Assembly: GCA_015501595.1 (NCBI GenBank)
Contig: JADNRX010000022.1
Span: 62,001-126,000, forward strand
From: Hymenopellis radicata
Lineage: Eukaryota > Basidiomycota > Agaricomycetes > Agaricales > Physalacriaceae
Length of the DNA stretch: 64,000 nucleotides
Direction: 5' to 3'
Position numbers and translations under genes: made by a program. Position 1 is the stretch's first letter, and the number at the start of each line of letters is the position of its first letter. The notes beneath the pieces are model-generated. The model was not told where the DNA came from, searched no databases, and saw only the letters and a program-made list of their open reading frames with translations. This document shows, piece by piece, positions 11,805 through 24,390 of this stretch.

Positions 11805-12633
11805 CTAAATCAGGTGGAGAGTAAAGAAAGGGCGCACCAGCTGTGGGATTGAGAAGAGGCATAGGGGGCAGCTCGCGGCAGTGATGCGTGTCCAAGGCTT
11901 GTTGAGTTTCGAACCGAATTTCGCCTTGAAGACATTCGAAAGCGCTGCAAGGACAGTTGAATGGGAAAATTCGAAGCCGAAGGGGGCGTGTACATACAGC
12001 TCATCGGTCTCGTCCGCGATCTCGTGGAGCGCAAGATGCATTTTAAGGGCCCTAACGTTGCCGAGAGTGTCGCGGCATCCAAAGCGAGGGCAAACGAGGA
12101 GGTCTCGCAGTGAAGGACCCCATTTTTCCATTTCTGCAATAGCCTCGGCGCTCTAAGAGTAGGCCGTCAGCTAAGGAATCGCGCATAATATGAGAACTTA
12201 CACTCTTGACGAGAATCCCTTCGCAGGCGGGGTCGTGTCTGAGGGTTTGGCCTTGAGTACCGCCAGGCAACGTTCTACTGCTGGCAGTAGACGCGGGCGA
12301 TGCCTTTTCGACAACGGTTTCGTCTTCAGAGGCCTCAGCGCTGATGGGCGATGGCGAGGCAGCGCGCGCAGGCACCTTGATGGTCAACTGCGTGCGACAC
12401 TTGAGCGCGAATGCCTGGGCTGGAGACAAGACAGGTTCATCACAGTGGTGAGCGATCTCACACAACAGAGGCCTCGGCGCTGTGAATTCCCAAGTGCTGT
12501 CCGCATCTTCCTCGGGTTCGACGAGAGAGAAGATGTTGAAGTCGGTAGGGAAAATCGTCCCGTACCGCTTTGTGGGCGAGGAGAGGGAGTCGTTCTTCAT
12601 GAAGGTGTGTACGAGAGTACCAAGGGAAACCAT
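11805..12633 (-). CDS. C2H2 zinc-finger-like protein
   Basis: Starts MVSLGTLVHTFMKND at 12633 and contains one intron (about 12140-12190) joining ..CEGILVKS to AEAIAEMEKWGPSLRDLLVC. The second exon has C-x4-C-x12-H-x3-H spacing (CPRFGCRDTLG..KMHLALH), which fits a C2H2 finger. Upstream is a Ser/Ala/Glu-rich low-complexity stretch. I do not recognise a specific family. The last ~20 residues may be altered by an unrecognised 3' intron. Its promoter side faces the TIR element at 13053. Confidence 0.5.
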
Positions 12634-13045
12634 TGCGAAGAAGTCGTAAGTCGTAAGAGGATTATGAGGATAGACGTGTGGAGACACCAGCTCTGAAGAA
12701 AACAGCAGAGAGTGTGCTAGACTTATGTAGCCTCGCGCGACGCGTCCGAACAAACAATGGGCATCACGGATCCCATTGTCCGTCAAGTCCACATCTATTG
12801 AAGGCCGGCAAACCACAGACTGGTCCCAGTTGCTAGATATGGAAGCCGATATTCCATTGTTGTGGCCTAAGCGCAATAGGGACACATTCGAGCCACATTA
12901 AGTCGCAGGTGGCTGCTGCATAGAATGGCCAGATCTTCGACTCGGAGGATTCGACGTACAAGCTGAGATGCTTGCCATAACCAGCAAGAGTCACAGAGCA
13001 TATAGGGTAAGAATAGCTTACTGCAGAAACACTGACAGTCCAAGC
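12634..13045. other. Intergenic, upstream of the C2H2-like gene
   Basis: An open frame continues upstream without a good ATG start; no domain seen. Probably 5' UTR and promoter. Confidence 0.3.
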
Positions 13046-13052
13046 TTTAAAG
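13046..13052. repeat. Target site duplication, left (TTTAAAG)
   Basis: Identical to the 7 bp following the right TIR. A TTAA target (piggyBac-like) is an alternative reading, but then the two ends differ by one inserted base. Confidence 0.7.
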
Positions 13053-14685
13053 CCCAGTGAGAATTCCGTCGACATGGGGTGACATGGGGTGACAAACGTC
13101 GACATGTCACCCGAAGTCATCCCATGTCACCCCATATCGAAAAAGTGGCCGTAATTCCGACATGGGATGATATACGCCGACACACAGTGATAAATTTGCT
13201 GCTATAATACGGCTAGATTTCCTGCTATTCGGTATCGCTGTATATCACTCCATATCACTATATGCCTGAATTTGATGATACAGAACGACATCCATAGACA
13301 ATGTACTGGTACACGATGCTACTCTACGTCGGTTCCCTTGAACATGCCTCCGTTTCCTCGTCACGCCTGCTACCCAAAATTCTCCAATTGCTCGAAGTCC
13401 CGCTATGTGTGGTTGTGCGATGGAGAGAAGATGTCGCAAACGCAATGTTGTTTCCCTGGTTCTAGGAACTCGTCAGAAATGGCTAAAATGAAAAAGCCGA
13501 TTTGACATACCATCGGTATGTGAGCCGAGATAGACGAGGAGTGCAGTCAATGCCTAAATATATGCGTGAGTTAAGGAGAATGCGGGGTATCGGGATGCAA
13601 GTACGCACATTATTGTCCCACTTCTGCACCCGTCTCAACGTGTCAAGCAAATTCGGGCGTCGGAATGCCTGTAAGCCTAGGCAACAAGTCGACACGTATA
13701 TGCGCATCGGTCGCGAGTCTTCATAGTAAGTGGCTAGCTCCTGGGAATGTCAGTCGAGGTTGCAAAGGAGTGCGGGTCTTACCTCTACGCCAAGAGTCCT
13801 GCACAGGGAGCCTACCGGACACTTAACAACCCACCAACCTAGAGATATGCTGCATCGGTTGCTAGCCTCCTATGGCCATGCAATCACGTCGCAAGAATGT
13901 GCGAATCGGGTCGCCGGAAAGGATCCGTCTCCCAAGGATAAGTGCGTAAGAAGCGCGTCGATGATGGCCGCCGCTGTGGAATCCACGCGTCATTGGTATG
14001 TATTAGCGTCAGAGCACCTGCTGCCGCCTAACTGATGAGGATATGAGCCATGTTAGGCGAATGGCGTGGTCTCACGAGTAGGGCAAGCAACCAGCCCGAA
14101 CCTTAACATATGCGCCATCAGTAGAAGCGCGCACATTAGAACGAGTACGCACCGCTTCATCGTCAGTGCCCATGGCCAGGTTTAGCCCTAGCCCAACTCC
14201 GGCGGCGCCTCTCGCAATTCATAAGTCGGGGAGCGAGCGGGTACCTGCAGGCAAGAGGGAGCACGATGATCCGGACGAAAGCGCGCAAATCAGTTGCCTG
14301 AAGTCGTGTCGCATGAATCTGCAATGATGAGGTGGAGGTAGAGAGCAGCACAGTCACAGCGGAGAGGCACAGAGACCATGGTGGTAGCAAGACAAGACGC
14401 GATGCAGCCCCAGACGACACGTCATTACGTTGGCTCCGAGCGGACTTGTCGAAATCATCGAGGAGTCGTAAATCTCAATTTATTATAAGAAAGAGCTTCT
14501 TCGGAGCTTCTGACATGTTTTTACAGTAAATATCTTCTACGAATCATCGTGAAGTCAAGTTGACATTCCCAACTTTAACGGTGATGATAATAATTGTCGC
14601 TCCATATCATCGTATGTCGCTGCGTGCCATCAGATTTATGGCCAGTCGCCAGGTGTCATCCCATATCGACGGAATTCTCACTGGG
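13053..14685. mobile_element. 1.63 kb DNA transposon with terminal inverted repeats, probably non-autonomous
   Basis: The left end begins CCCAGTGAGAATTCCGTCGA at 13053. The reverse complement of the right end, ending at 14685, gives the same first 20 bases, and the match continues to ~32 bp with two or three changes (CATGGGGTGACA against TATGGGATGACA). TTTAAAG stands immediately outside both ends (13046-13052 and 14686-14692), as expected for a target site duplication. Subterminal copies of GTCGACATGGGGTGACA-like motifs lie in both orientations at 13068-13170 and 14590-14670. Inside are only short frames (the longest 101 residues at 13730-14035) without a transposase motif, so it is likely mobilised in trans. 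Confidence 0.85.
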
Positions 14686-14692
14686 TTTAAAG
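14686..14692. repeat. Target site duplication, right (TTTAAAG)
   Basis: Partner of 13046-13052, directly flanking the right TIR. Confidence 0.7.
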
Positions 14693-14788
14693 GCCCATAG
14701 TCAGAACTTTGCCATCGGCAGTTTGGGGCCGGGGTAATTCGAACTTGTCTCCCTGGACCCTAACCACAACGTCCGTTCTTGTTCTTCA

Positions 14789-16077
14789 ATGGTACAACCT
14801 ACTGACACGGCTGCTTCTAGAACTATGGCAGTTCTTCCACAAGAGCTAATAGACCTGATCATCACTCAAATCGACCTCCATGACCGTCGTGCTTTGGAAA
14901 CTCTATCCTCCTGCTGCACCGTCGCGCGCTGCTTTCTTTCCGCCAGTCGTGCTCGCCTCTGGAGCCGATTGCCAATACCTGAGGACTGTAATAGTGCTGC
15001 AGAACTCCACGATATGCTTGTCTCCTCCGGAACTCTGGCGCCCCTTGTCCAAACCATCGCCATATGGTGCGCCGAGGATCTTCCCATAGAAACTTTCCAC
15101 CTTTTCAACAACGTCACCCACGTTGAGTTCTTGGGAAGACTAGAATTTCTCCCTGACGAGGTTACCGAGTACATCGCAGAATCATGGAATGTCTCGGCCA
15201 TCACTTTTCGAGAGACAGCGTTCGATGACATCTGCATGGACTTGATCCCTCTCTTACATGAATTCTCCAATTTGAAGGAGATTAGGTTCACGGATTGTGA
15301 ATGTCGTGGATATAACCCTACTCTTGAAGAGGTCGCAGATGGACGAACCTACGCAGACGTGGTCGTGTCCGCGCCCGAGTCATTGTATATGGATCTTACA
15401 TCCTTCGGCATTAGCATTACAGAAATTGTCCTCGCGAAACCCTGGATATTCTCATTGGAGCGCGTAAGGCGCCTCACGTTCGCTTTTCACGCGGGAGGAT
15501 CCATCCCAGAAAGAAGCGAGGCCATGATGCACAAGATCCTTAATGCGCTACCTCAGCCACTACAAGAATTGTCCTTCAGACACCACGATTCATGTGAGTG
15601 CTCATGTTCACGTTATCTTGGGACTTTCTCATTGTTTTATCAGTACCGTTAGAGGATGACTCGAAGCTCATTCCTATTGCCCGCATTCCTCAGATATCGT
15701 TCGACATTTACCAGGATAACAGACCGCTCGAGACAATGAAATGGTGGCTCAGGAATCTGCAGGATGCGTGGACGAATCAAAGAGATAGCTGGGTCATACG
15801 TGAGATTCACGTCAACGTCGTCATCGACTCCCGGGGGCGCTATATCGGCAAAGGCGTCTTTGACGACCTACTTGTGCCTGACGTTTGGAGCGCATTGGAC
15901 GAGATTTTGGCGGCAGTTCAGTTGAAAAAGTTGGTTGTCCGTGTTCAGGCTGTTGAGAGCATAGACGACGAGGAGGTCTCGGAGTTTGAATCGCTGCTCA
16001 GGGGGCTCTTTCCGTTGTCAAGGAAGCGAAAAGAATTCTTATGGGGCGAAATGTGGCGTCTTTTATTCTACTCTTAG
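14789..16077 (+). CDS. F-box/LRR-like protein
   Basis: Two exons. Exon 1 starts MVQPTDTAASRT and holds an F-box-like MAVLPQELIDLIITQIDL..DRRALETLSSCC near residues 13-42. One intron (15592-15644, GTGAGT..CAG) joins ..FRHHDS to LPLEDDSKLIPIARI. Total ~410 residues with leucine-rich regular spacing. In the family such proteins present substrates to SCF ubiquitin ligases, but agaricomycetes carry hundreds of them and no substrate can be inferred. It lies ~100 bp after the TIR element, so the insertion sits in its promoter region. The frame is intact. Confidence 0.75.
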
Positions 16078-16306
16078 AATCCAGTCTGGAAAGTACACGG
16101 AGCCAAAATCGATTTGGATACAACAAACAGATACATATGATCGTACAAGTGGAAGCTTCATAGAAGTTCGCCTGGAGGTATAACCTGAACAGAAGGCAGG
16201 ATAAATAAAGGGCGGCTCGACGCCCATGGGTGAATAAATAGTCGTCTCTCATTCAAACGTGCCCGCACAAGCCCTCGTCAACCTAGAAAGCCCGAGTTCT
16301 CTTCCC

Positions 16307-16552
16307 CTACTTAGATGCCTTCTTCCTCCGTGGGAGCGCGCCTCCCAAAATGGTTGACCACATAGTGGGGCCCCTCGGCAGATGGAGGTCCGGGGGAGGA
16401 AGGTTTTCAATAAAGAACGTGACGCCACGGCGCTCTCGAAGAGTAAGCCCGGGTACTGATGAAGATTCAGAGCTAGTCTGAGTGTCAACGGAGCCCGACG
16501 AGCTCGTGGATGATATCGAATCGGAACGTGCAGGCGCGATCCGGGATTCCAT
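16307..16552 (-). CDS. Small Ser-rich protein with RVxF-like motif, copy 2
   Basis: 81 residues from the ATG at 16552. Order matches copy 1: Ser-rich N-terminus (SISSTSSSGSVDTQTSSESS), then TLRERRGVTFFIE identical over 13 residues with copy 1, a Pro-rich linker and a basic tail LPRRKKASK. The N-termini of the two copies are not alignable beyond composition, so selection seems focused on the core. It is convergent with the F-box gene. Confidence 0.6.
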   Translation of the reverse strand: MESRIAPARSDSISSTSSSGSVDTQTSSESSSVPGLTLRERRGVTFFIENLPPPDLHLPRGPTMWSTILGGALPRRKKASK

Positions 16553-18360
16553 GGTAAAATGAATGACTGTGGTAGGGATCGCGATGAATGAATGTGTGTA
16601 GCGAAGGTGCGCTACCTGAGCGGTACTGCCGAGGTAGGTGATGGGCGTTGTCTGTGCATCCAAGCGACAAAATCCACTCGCTATATACACTCTCCTTTGT
16701 GGCAGTGATCGTGTTACCGCTATGCACCTGTCCACCGGGCAAGGCCCACACTGCCCTGCTCCTATAACGTTCTGGGAAACTTTTGCTTCCGCGAGGGCCA
16801 CCGGTGGTGATAGTCCGATTTGTGCAATTCAGTAGCAGCTATAGTGAGGTTCACATATGGGGAGCGCCACGGTCTGCACAAATACCTTAGTTACATAACA
16901 GTACGTGTCGAGGGCCCGGTTATCAGATGCCCTTGAAAGAACGACCACTTCCGCCGAGTTCGACGAAATTCCATGGTTGTCGATACGGCAACTTGCTCCA
17001 TGTTGTCGTCCGCATGGAATATCTTGTGAAATGCTACCATTCGCTTGGTAGAAACATCCTCAGGAGGCATGGGGTACTCTTCGAGCGAACATTCAGTGAT
17101 GATACAAGTACCCCAATAAATCGGATGTAGTAACAATGCTTGCGTTTTCGAACGAACTAGCCTTCTTGATCCCATCTTCGGCCTTGTCGCCTGACTCGCG
17201 TGATAAAATGCATCCTCTTCTCCTATAAGTAGAACCTACAACCTGCCTTCTTAACTTGATATGAGCGTCGGCTATTGCATCGATAGAATACCTTAATGAT
17301 ATAGCGAAAGGCGACCAGTTGGAAGGCAGATGAATGTGACGCAGAAGAGGGTAAAGTGTAGTATCCCTATGGCGTTAGGACGGAAGTCAGACGCGGAGTA
17401 TCAGACGCGGAGTATCAGACGCGCGTAGAAGGGTTCCAGCCCACATCATCTTCGCCATGTCGTCGACCCCCCTCATGCGATCATCTTGCCTTTTTGTAAG
17501 AGTCAGTTTCTACTTCCTTGTCATCCCCAGTGCTTGTTGACTTTGGCGTGACGCTACAATGCCAATGATGCCCTGACACCCGTAGGTGCACCAGGGAGAT
17601 GGCCGAGACGAATGGCAAGTCCAATACAGACTCGACGACGCTGTTGCAATGCGCAAGCGCCAAGTCGCATCCATCGGCTTGTCCTCGAAGTGTCTGGCCC
17701 AGCACGATGACGGGCCAAAAATAAAGACCGTCGATGCTTGACGACGTTCGCCGTAGTATCTCGAGCGTCGTATGCGCGTTCGGTCGAGGAAGGCAAGTTA
17801 GGCTTCAAATGGGCAAGTCTACGCGTCGTTTATCGTTGCTGATCCACTCCTGCATATACGAGGTATCTTCGCCGCGGCTTTCTGTCGTAGTCATCGAATT
17901 TTAGACCTTGCATATCGCTAAACGCGTCGACACCCTCACGCCACCAGCACTTGTACTGTGTCGATGTCATTGGCTTGCCTTATACTATTACATGGTTGTT
18001 CATGCATGAACTGTCGTCAAGGCTTGGTCGAGGCAGAAAGTTGTGTTGGTTGACACGCTTGACACGGCGCTGCGTGTGGGGTACGGCAAGGGTACGGTAA
18101 GAAGATGAAGGAAGCTTACGTCATCCAATTCACTTCCGACGTCGACATGGACGATGTTCCTCCAAAGTTAGGATGGAGCGCGTTGTTGATGCGAAGGTAA
18201 GAGTGGGCCAAGTGATAATGCAACAAAATTAATTTGACAACAAGATACTACAGAAATAAATAGGAAATCATTATGCGATTCAGGTTGGATTCAGGCCATC
18301 CGAAGACGTCCCCACAAAACCTTTCACTGGAATCATACAATCATGGAACGCCCATCACCT
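16553..18360. other. Gene-poor stretch
   Basis: No frame with a recognisable domain. A 94-residue frame at 16891-17175 (minus) is unassigned. A short tandem repeat is listed separately. Confidence 0.4.
17387..17424. repeat. 14 bp tandem repeat, 2.7 copies
   Basis: TCAGACGCGGAGTA repeated twice exactly, followed by a partial third copy. Confidence 0.9.
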
Positions 18361-20293
18361 CTAGTCAATCGGAACTAGACGAAGCCGCAGTTCGGGCAGA
18401 TAGAGCGTGAATATATCCTTCGTATCCCGCTCAAAGGTTCGTTCAACCTCTTCATCCGCGAGCTCGATGTTGAAATTCATGACAACCTTCGAAATCACAG
18501 TCCGCATTTCCTGGATAGTACATATTAAGCTCCGAGCAGACATGTAACAGCACGACAACTTACCATTCTTGCCAGTGTCTTACCAATGCAGCTCCACTGC
18601 CCTTTGGAAAACGGAATGAAGGCTTCCCTCGTCTCGGGATTACCTTCCTTTTCCCAGCGCTCCGGATCGAATTTCAAAGGATTATCCCAATATCTTTCGT
18701 CCTTGTGAATCGTCCAAGGCGGTACGCTCACAATCGTGCCGCCGGGTATGAAAGTACCACCGATGTTCAATCCTTCTGGAGGCGTGACACGGGTGAGACC
18801 ACTTGGAACTGGTGGATGGACACGAAGAGTTTCTTCAATCACCCAATCGAGGTAGTGAACATCCTTGAGCGGTGGGTATGACCATTCAGCGCCGTTGAAT
18901 GCTGCTAGGAGCTCTGACTGGAGTTTTTGGCAGATTGCCTTGTCGCGAGCGATTTCGTAGAACGCGTTCGTCAGGGCTGTCGCCGATGTGTCGCTAGTGC
19001 GCTTTATCAGGCTGGCATGGAAAGGACACAAAAGGCGAGCACAAACCTTCCTGCGAAGATGATGATTCCAGCATCGGCATGCATGGCCATTGGACCTGGT
19101 GCGGCAGACCTATCGTTCTCGAACTTCGCCTTGAGCAACCAGGACAGGACATCCGTCGGCTTATGGTCCTTGTCCACTTCCTGATACATCCGGTGAGTTA
19201 GGATCTTTTCCGAAAGCACCTGCTTACCTCCTCCTTCTTGATCAGCTGCTGCTTCGAATACTCCATGAATTTGTCGAAGTTCATAACCATAGGTCCCACC
19301 ACCCTCATAGTCATCCTCAGGAACCAGCTCACGCTACCAAAAATCGTCATCATCTTGAGTGTGTTATGCAGATTGGACAGTGAGTGGTGAAGGACGCCAG
19401 TTTTCATAGAGTGGAAGTCTTTCCCGAGCCCGATGTCCCCCATGAAGTCGAATGACCAGAACATCGTCCATTGTGTCATGTTCACGACGGACTGTCCTCG
19501 CAGTTGGGAAATGAGAGTGTCAGTTTTTTCGGTGAGCCGGGGAGGAACTCATTGAGGGCTAACGAAAAGATTAGCCTCAACCAAGAAAATCAATGGAAAA
19601 TGGAAGCACGTACAAGCAGTGCTGAAGGCGCGATCCCATGCCTTTCTACGGCGTCTGTGGTCATCGATGTCTTGTGTCGTCTGGAGGGCGAGCATCTTAG
19701 GATCTGTGGACATGGATGCATAAAATGGTCCCTTGATGCACTTAGAGTGCGGGCCTAACCCTCTTTCAGAACATGGATTGGTCGAAGGTAGTCCAAACAT
19801 ACCATAGATATGACCGATAGCCGCAGCGTTGTTTATGGATAACTCTCTTGGCCCTATGGCAAAGCGTCAGTAACGCCAAGACCAAAAAAGGTACAGAACT
19901 TCCCATACCTACTCGCACGAAATCGCCCCAGGTTTGATGCATTCCTTCAACAGATCTGAACCAGTTAAATTCGGTCTTCAAGATTTCCCTAGTAATCCAC
20001 CAAGACGAGATGCGCGCCCCACGCGGACCCGGGAACTTGCTTAAAGGATGGAATGGCGAAACGCGATACGCCGCAAACGTCGAGAGCAGTCCGACATTGA
20101 ATAAGGCAAAGGAGAGTAAGATGTCAAGAACTTTGATGCCCGGGACGAAGTGGCGCAGCGTCGTTACAAAGCCCGTACAAGTGAGGATGACGGTGACCCA
20201 TGGATGGCGTTCAATATCCCAGCGGACCAGCGCGGTAAGGATGGGCCAGGATACCCCAGCCAGTAAGGAGGCCAAGAATGGTTGGGGAGACAT
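18361..20293 (-). CDS. Cytochrome P450 monooxygenase
   Basis: Multi-exon gene starting MSPQPFLASLL at 20293. The N-terminus holds two or three hydrophobic segments (residues ~5-75) then the Pro hinge FPGPRG, as in many agaricomycete P450s. Conserved pieces follow: GPRELSINN, the I-helix AGSDTSATAL (formed by splicing near 19000-19045), the ExxR helix EETLRVHPPVP, FDPERW and the heme loop FIPFSKGQWSCIGKTLA with the thiolate Cys. It ends LRLRLVPID at 18361. All core motifs are intact. It oxidises an unknown small molecule at the ER. The divergent O-methyltransferase lies ~1.9 kb away. Confidence 0.95.
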
Positions 20294-22179
20294 TTCGTGA
20301 TGTCGAGAGACTGACGCCGGACGGACAGCAAGGCTTTATTAACCCTCCTACCGCACAAGGTTCCGACGGTTTCGCATGCCCCTTCTGTGCTCCATTGGCG
20401 TTATGCCTCCGCGGCAATTTGATTAGCAGACAAATCCAGGATTCATTTGATTTGCTTAAGGGGGTTGAAGCTAGGGTTGAGCGCTGCTGAGCAGCGAGCC
20501 CTGAAAGCGCTGTGGTGAGCTGAGCTCTCCGTGGCGCACTGCTTGGTTCCTGAGGCTGTGGCAAGTAAGTTGCGATGTAAAGGGAGGCGTATCTTAGCGC
20601 AAATAATTGCAATCGTAGCGTAAGGCGAATGAATGCTCCAAAGCGAGTGGACTTGGGGCGGATCGCCGGTGGCGAGATACTCAAAAAAGACTAATCAGGA
20701 CTAGTAATTGTATCAACTGCTTCAAGTTGGTCCCTCGATGGACCTGAACTCGATTCCCTCTGGACCTCATCATTCAGATGATGGTCATGATTCAGCGATG
20801 ATGAATTGGCAATGGGGCCGCCCTTGAACGGTATAGACACAGCGCCACACGCTCTTGCTGAAGTCAATTCACCATCTTTCACGTATAGATAAGACGAGAA
20901 ACGATGAAACGATGTCATAAATAAATATATCCATAATCCAAGCTGTAACATCAGGCTTATCTTGAAACGCAACGTAATACTCCCGCCACAAATACTAAGA
21001 CAAACTCTTTTTGGTCGTGAACTCCTCGCAGGGTGGACGACGACACTGGAAACGCTCCCGGCCCAGACCTCTCTTCAGAGCAGACGCGAAATGTCTAGAT
21101 CGGTCACCGCTACTGCTGACTCCGATGTGTGACAAACAATGGGTGTACAGACTCCAGAGATGGGTGGCCTCGGAGCGGTAGATCGGTGCTGGAGTTGTTG
21201 CGCTGTTGGATGAGATCCTCTTCAACGTGATAATATACCTCTTCAGACTATCAACGGACTGACATCCGCTCTCCGTATATGCTCGCGTATATGCTCGCGT
21301 CAAAGCAGGTGACCGCGATACAGCGTAGCTAACGTTGAACGCCCTACGGCACTGTTTCGAGGTTCCGTGCTTATTTAGATTCAAGGATGAGAGTTAGATA
21401 CTTGATAGATCCGCCCAAGATCCGCCAAAGGATTCCTGCGGTACCTCGTCCACCATGATGTTGGCGGAGTCCAAGCCACTACGTGACAGTGAAAGATGTT
21501 CAACTGTCGGTTTCACACCTCTGGATTACTCACCAACGGCGTCCATCGGGGTCCATCTGGCATCGGGGTCCACATGGAAATCGAGAGCATACACGTGCGA
21601 TTTTACAACTGCGCCATCAGAACCTTGCGACTACTGTATTTCCTGCCCCATACATACTAACAGTCGATGGGGATAACGCCCCGCTACACCGCACCACTTT
21701 TCAGGATTTTGCCTCCCCTCATCGCTGGCTTGTCGTCGTCGACCAATACCAGAAGATCTGGCTTCGTCTGGTGCTACTAGGCCATAGCACCGAGTACAGG
21801 CGCTCGGCGTTTTCCTCCTCCTGGCCGAAATATGTCATCCACTAAGGTAGTCGTAGCCCTGACCAACGCGGCTCCGAGGAGAGGGCGAAGATGAATTTCA
21901 ATGTCGCTTTCTCCAGCGCCCAGCGCCCATTAAACAAACCGTGTGGTTCATGACTACATCTGAGGATCCACCGCCAAAACCCGAATGAGCACTGCGATTG
22001 GCGAGGTTCCTACTACTTAATGGATCACCAAGCTTATTAACAAAGGCGACACGCGGATCGATAACACTCTGTTCTTGTCGCTCTCGTAATGAGGAGCCGA
22101 CGCACTTGCCCCATTCTGCGAGCTCCCTAAAACCCATGCACCCGAGTCTGAGCGAAACTCATCCCCGGTCCATCCCACC
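20294..22179. other. Intergenic between P450 and O-methyltransferase
   Basis: Divergent promoter region, ~1.9 kb. Short frames at 20995-21384 (minus, 129 residues) and 21483-21845 (plus, 120 residues) have no recognisable domain. I see no third gene. Confidence 0.4.
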
Positions 22180-24060
22180 ATGTCCAAACCGAAAACTTCT
22201 CTTCGTCTCTTGGCGGACATCATAACCGAGTCTGTGGATCGGATTGAAGCTCACCTCGATGAAGTTGGAGTCGAGTTTCCCAACACGGACGCGCCATACG
22301 ACCCCTCGAGTCCTGCTGAGAAAGCCTTGCTGGATGAGCAGGTCCTGCTTTCAAAGAAACTTGTTATTGCCGCAGCCGCCCAGCTTCTTGCAACCGTCCG
22401 GCACCCTGTCGAGGCTGTCATAGACTATGGTCAACATATACATATTCCCCAGGCCCTTCGCGCCATGTCGGAAAGCTGTATCGTGGAGATCGTTCGTGAT
22501 GCAGGCCCACAGGTACCCGTTGATAGAAATTATGTTAGAGTCTCCATTCTGACCAACTTCTAGGGTATTCACGTTAATGACATTGCGCGAAAAGCTGACA
22601 CCGATGCTCCAAAGACGGGTGAGTTCCTTCGAGGTTGGGACCACTGAGATGCTGACCAAGTGCGAAGGCCGTTTACTGAGAATGCTGGCCAACCAGTTTA
22701 TCTTCAAAGAGCTGTCTCCAGACGTCTTTGCGCTCAACCGCTTGGCGTCCGTAGTGGACACAGGGAAATCTGTTGAGGAACTGAAGGCCAAGTCAGTTCA
22801 ATCTTGTACTTCTTTCCAAGAAACTTAGCTTTTCAGGCCTTTAGAACGCTACACTGGAACGAACGGGATAGCTGCGATACTTAACATGAGGTGCTTCTCC
22901 TACTATTACCCTGCGAGTACTCGATCTCACTCGCTTGCAGTTCAGACGAGATTGGCAAATCCGCCGCTTTCATACCAGAGAACTTTACCGACCCAAAGCA
23001 TCGCCACTCAGACGAGCCAAACCATGCCCCATTCAATCTCGCATTCAAAACGGACCTGCCGCTGTTCCCGTATTACGAATCTCCTGGAAACGAGGCTCGT
23101 CTGGTTAGATTTGGAATCGGTATGAGTGGTACGTACCTCTAGTACCATTTCTGTCGAGGACGCTCATTAAACTCGCTCGTAGGTACTACCCGAACGGAAC
23201 CTGAGGATGGCATCCTCAGAGGTAAGATTTGGCAGATGTTACCGATGTTGAGCGTTTTTAACGTACTGAAGGATTCAAATGGCATGAGCTACCAAAGGAT
23301 AGCGTTTTGGTTGATGTTGGAGGCGGCGTTGGCTCCTCCTCTCTCCTCATCTCAAAGGCCAATCCCCATCTCAAGGTTGTCGTCCAAGATCGCCACGCCG
23401 TCATCAAAGATTCTGAGGCTGTACGTACTTACATATGGACCTTTTATCAGCTGTTTTCCTTGCTGACCTTTCCACAGTTCTGGCAGCTCAGATATCCTGA
23501 AGCAATTTCTGATGGTCGAGTCAAGTTCCAAGGTCTGTCGCATTTCCGTCGGCTTGGGTAACCCATCTTAAGCAAGCACCGTAGGCCATGATTTCTTCAC
23601 TGCGCAGCCGGACAACAACGCCACAATTTACATGATGCGCTTTATCACCCACGATTGGGCTAACCGCCGCGCCAAACAAATCCTTCAATCAGTTCGTGCG
23701 GGAGCTCGCCCGGGCACCAAGCTCATCGTCATCGAATCCATCGTGCCTTACACTTGCAAGGCGAGCATCATTGACGAGATTCCCGGCGCTGCTCTTCCCG
23801 AAGAGGCTCCCGCCCCTCTCTTAGCGTCGTTCGGAGCTGCGGAGAACATGGCGTTCTTCATGGACATGACCGTACGTCCTCGTCTCACTTTGGAGTGGAT
23901 TTGCAGGCTGATTTCGTCTCAGATGTACGAGTACTTCAACGCGCAGGATAGGACGTTAGGTGAAATGGTGGAGTTGACGGGTAGCAGCGGATGGAAGGTC
24001 CAGAGGCTTTATCGCATCCCTGGTTCTGCCTTTGCTCAGTACGAATGCGTCGCTGTTTGA
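22180..24060 (+). CDS. SAM-dependent O-methyltransferase (COMT type)
   Basis: Multi-exon gene from MSKPKTSLRLLADIITESV. After the helical dimerisation part with a winged-helix (IHVNDIARKADTDAP, ARRVLRMLANQFIFKE-like), the SAM domain has motif I VLVDVGGGVGSSSLLISK, RVKFQGHDFF, and MMRFITHDWANRRAKQIL, whose His-Asp-Trp holds the catalytic general base of this family. It ends SAFAQYECVAV. About six short introns, all with GT-AG. It methylates a hydroxyl on an unknown metabolite, typically aromatic. Closest partner by position is the divergent P450. The third copy of the small Ser-rich family is convergent at its 3' end. Confidence 0.92.
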
Positions 24061-24137
24061 GGAGGAAGGATCATCGTTGCCTACATCGACGATGCGTCGC
24101 GAAGGGGCCAAGGGGCTAATGATGAGAAGGAACTAAA

Positions 24138-24390
24138 TTAAAATGTAAAACCTATCTGTTCAACACGGGTCCTTCGTACCAAACACAAGTGGATGAGGAA
24201 GAATAGCATGGATTGGTATTGGGAACAGAAACGGAACCGACTGATTATTTCCAGCCTTTTTTGCCTGGGAGGGACAACTCTTCTAGGCAACGGAGTAACT
24301 GGACCGACCGGCGGACCCTTCGCTGGGAAATCCTTCAACAACGGTCGAGTGCATTGGATGAAGAATGTTACGCCACGGAGGGTCTTCTGC
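24138..24390 (-). pseudogene. Small RVxF-motif protein, copy 3 (partial or spliced)
   Basis: On minus, a frame open from about 24418 to 24138 reads QKTLRGVTFFIQCTRPLL, then KDFPAKGPPVGPVTPLPRRV and VPPRQKR. This keeps the core, linker and basic tail of copies 1 and 2 but lacks the RE of LRERRGVTFF, leaving R-G-V-T-F intact. A TGA stops the frame just upstream and no in-frame ATG or Ser-rich part is found, so it is either a gene with an unseen 5' exon or a broken copy. The C-terminal extension (about 30 residues) is unlike the other two. Confidence 0.5.
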
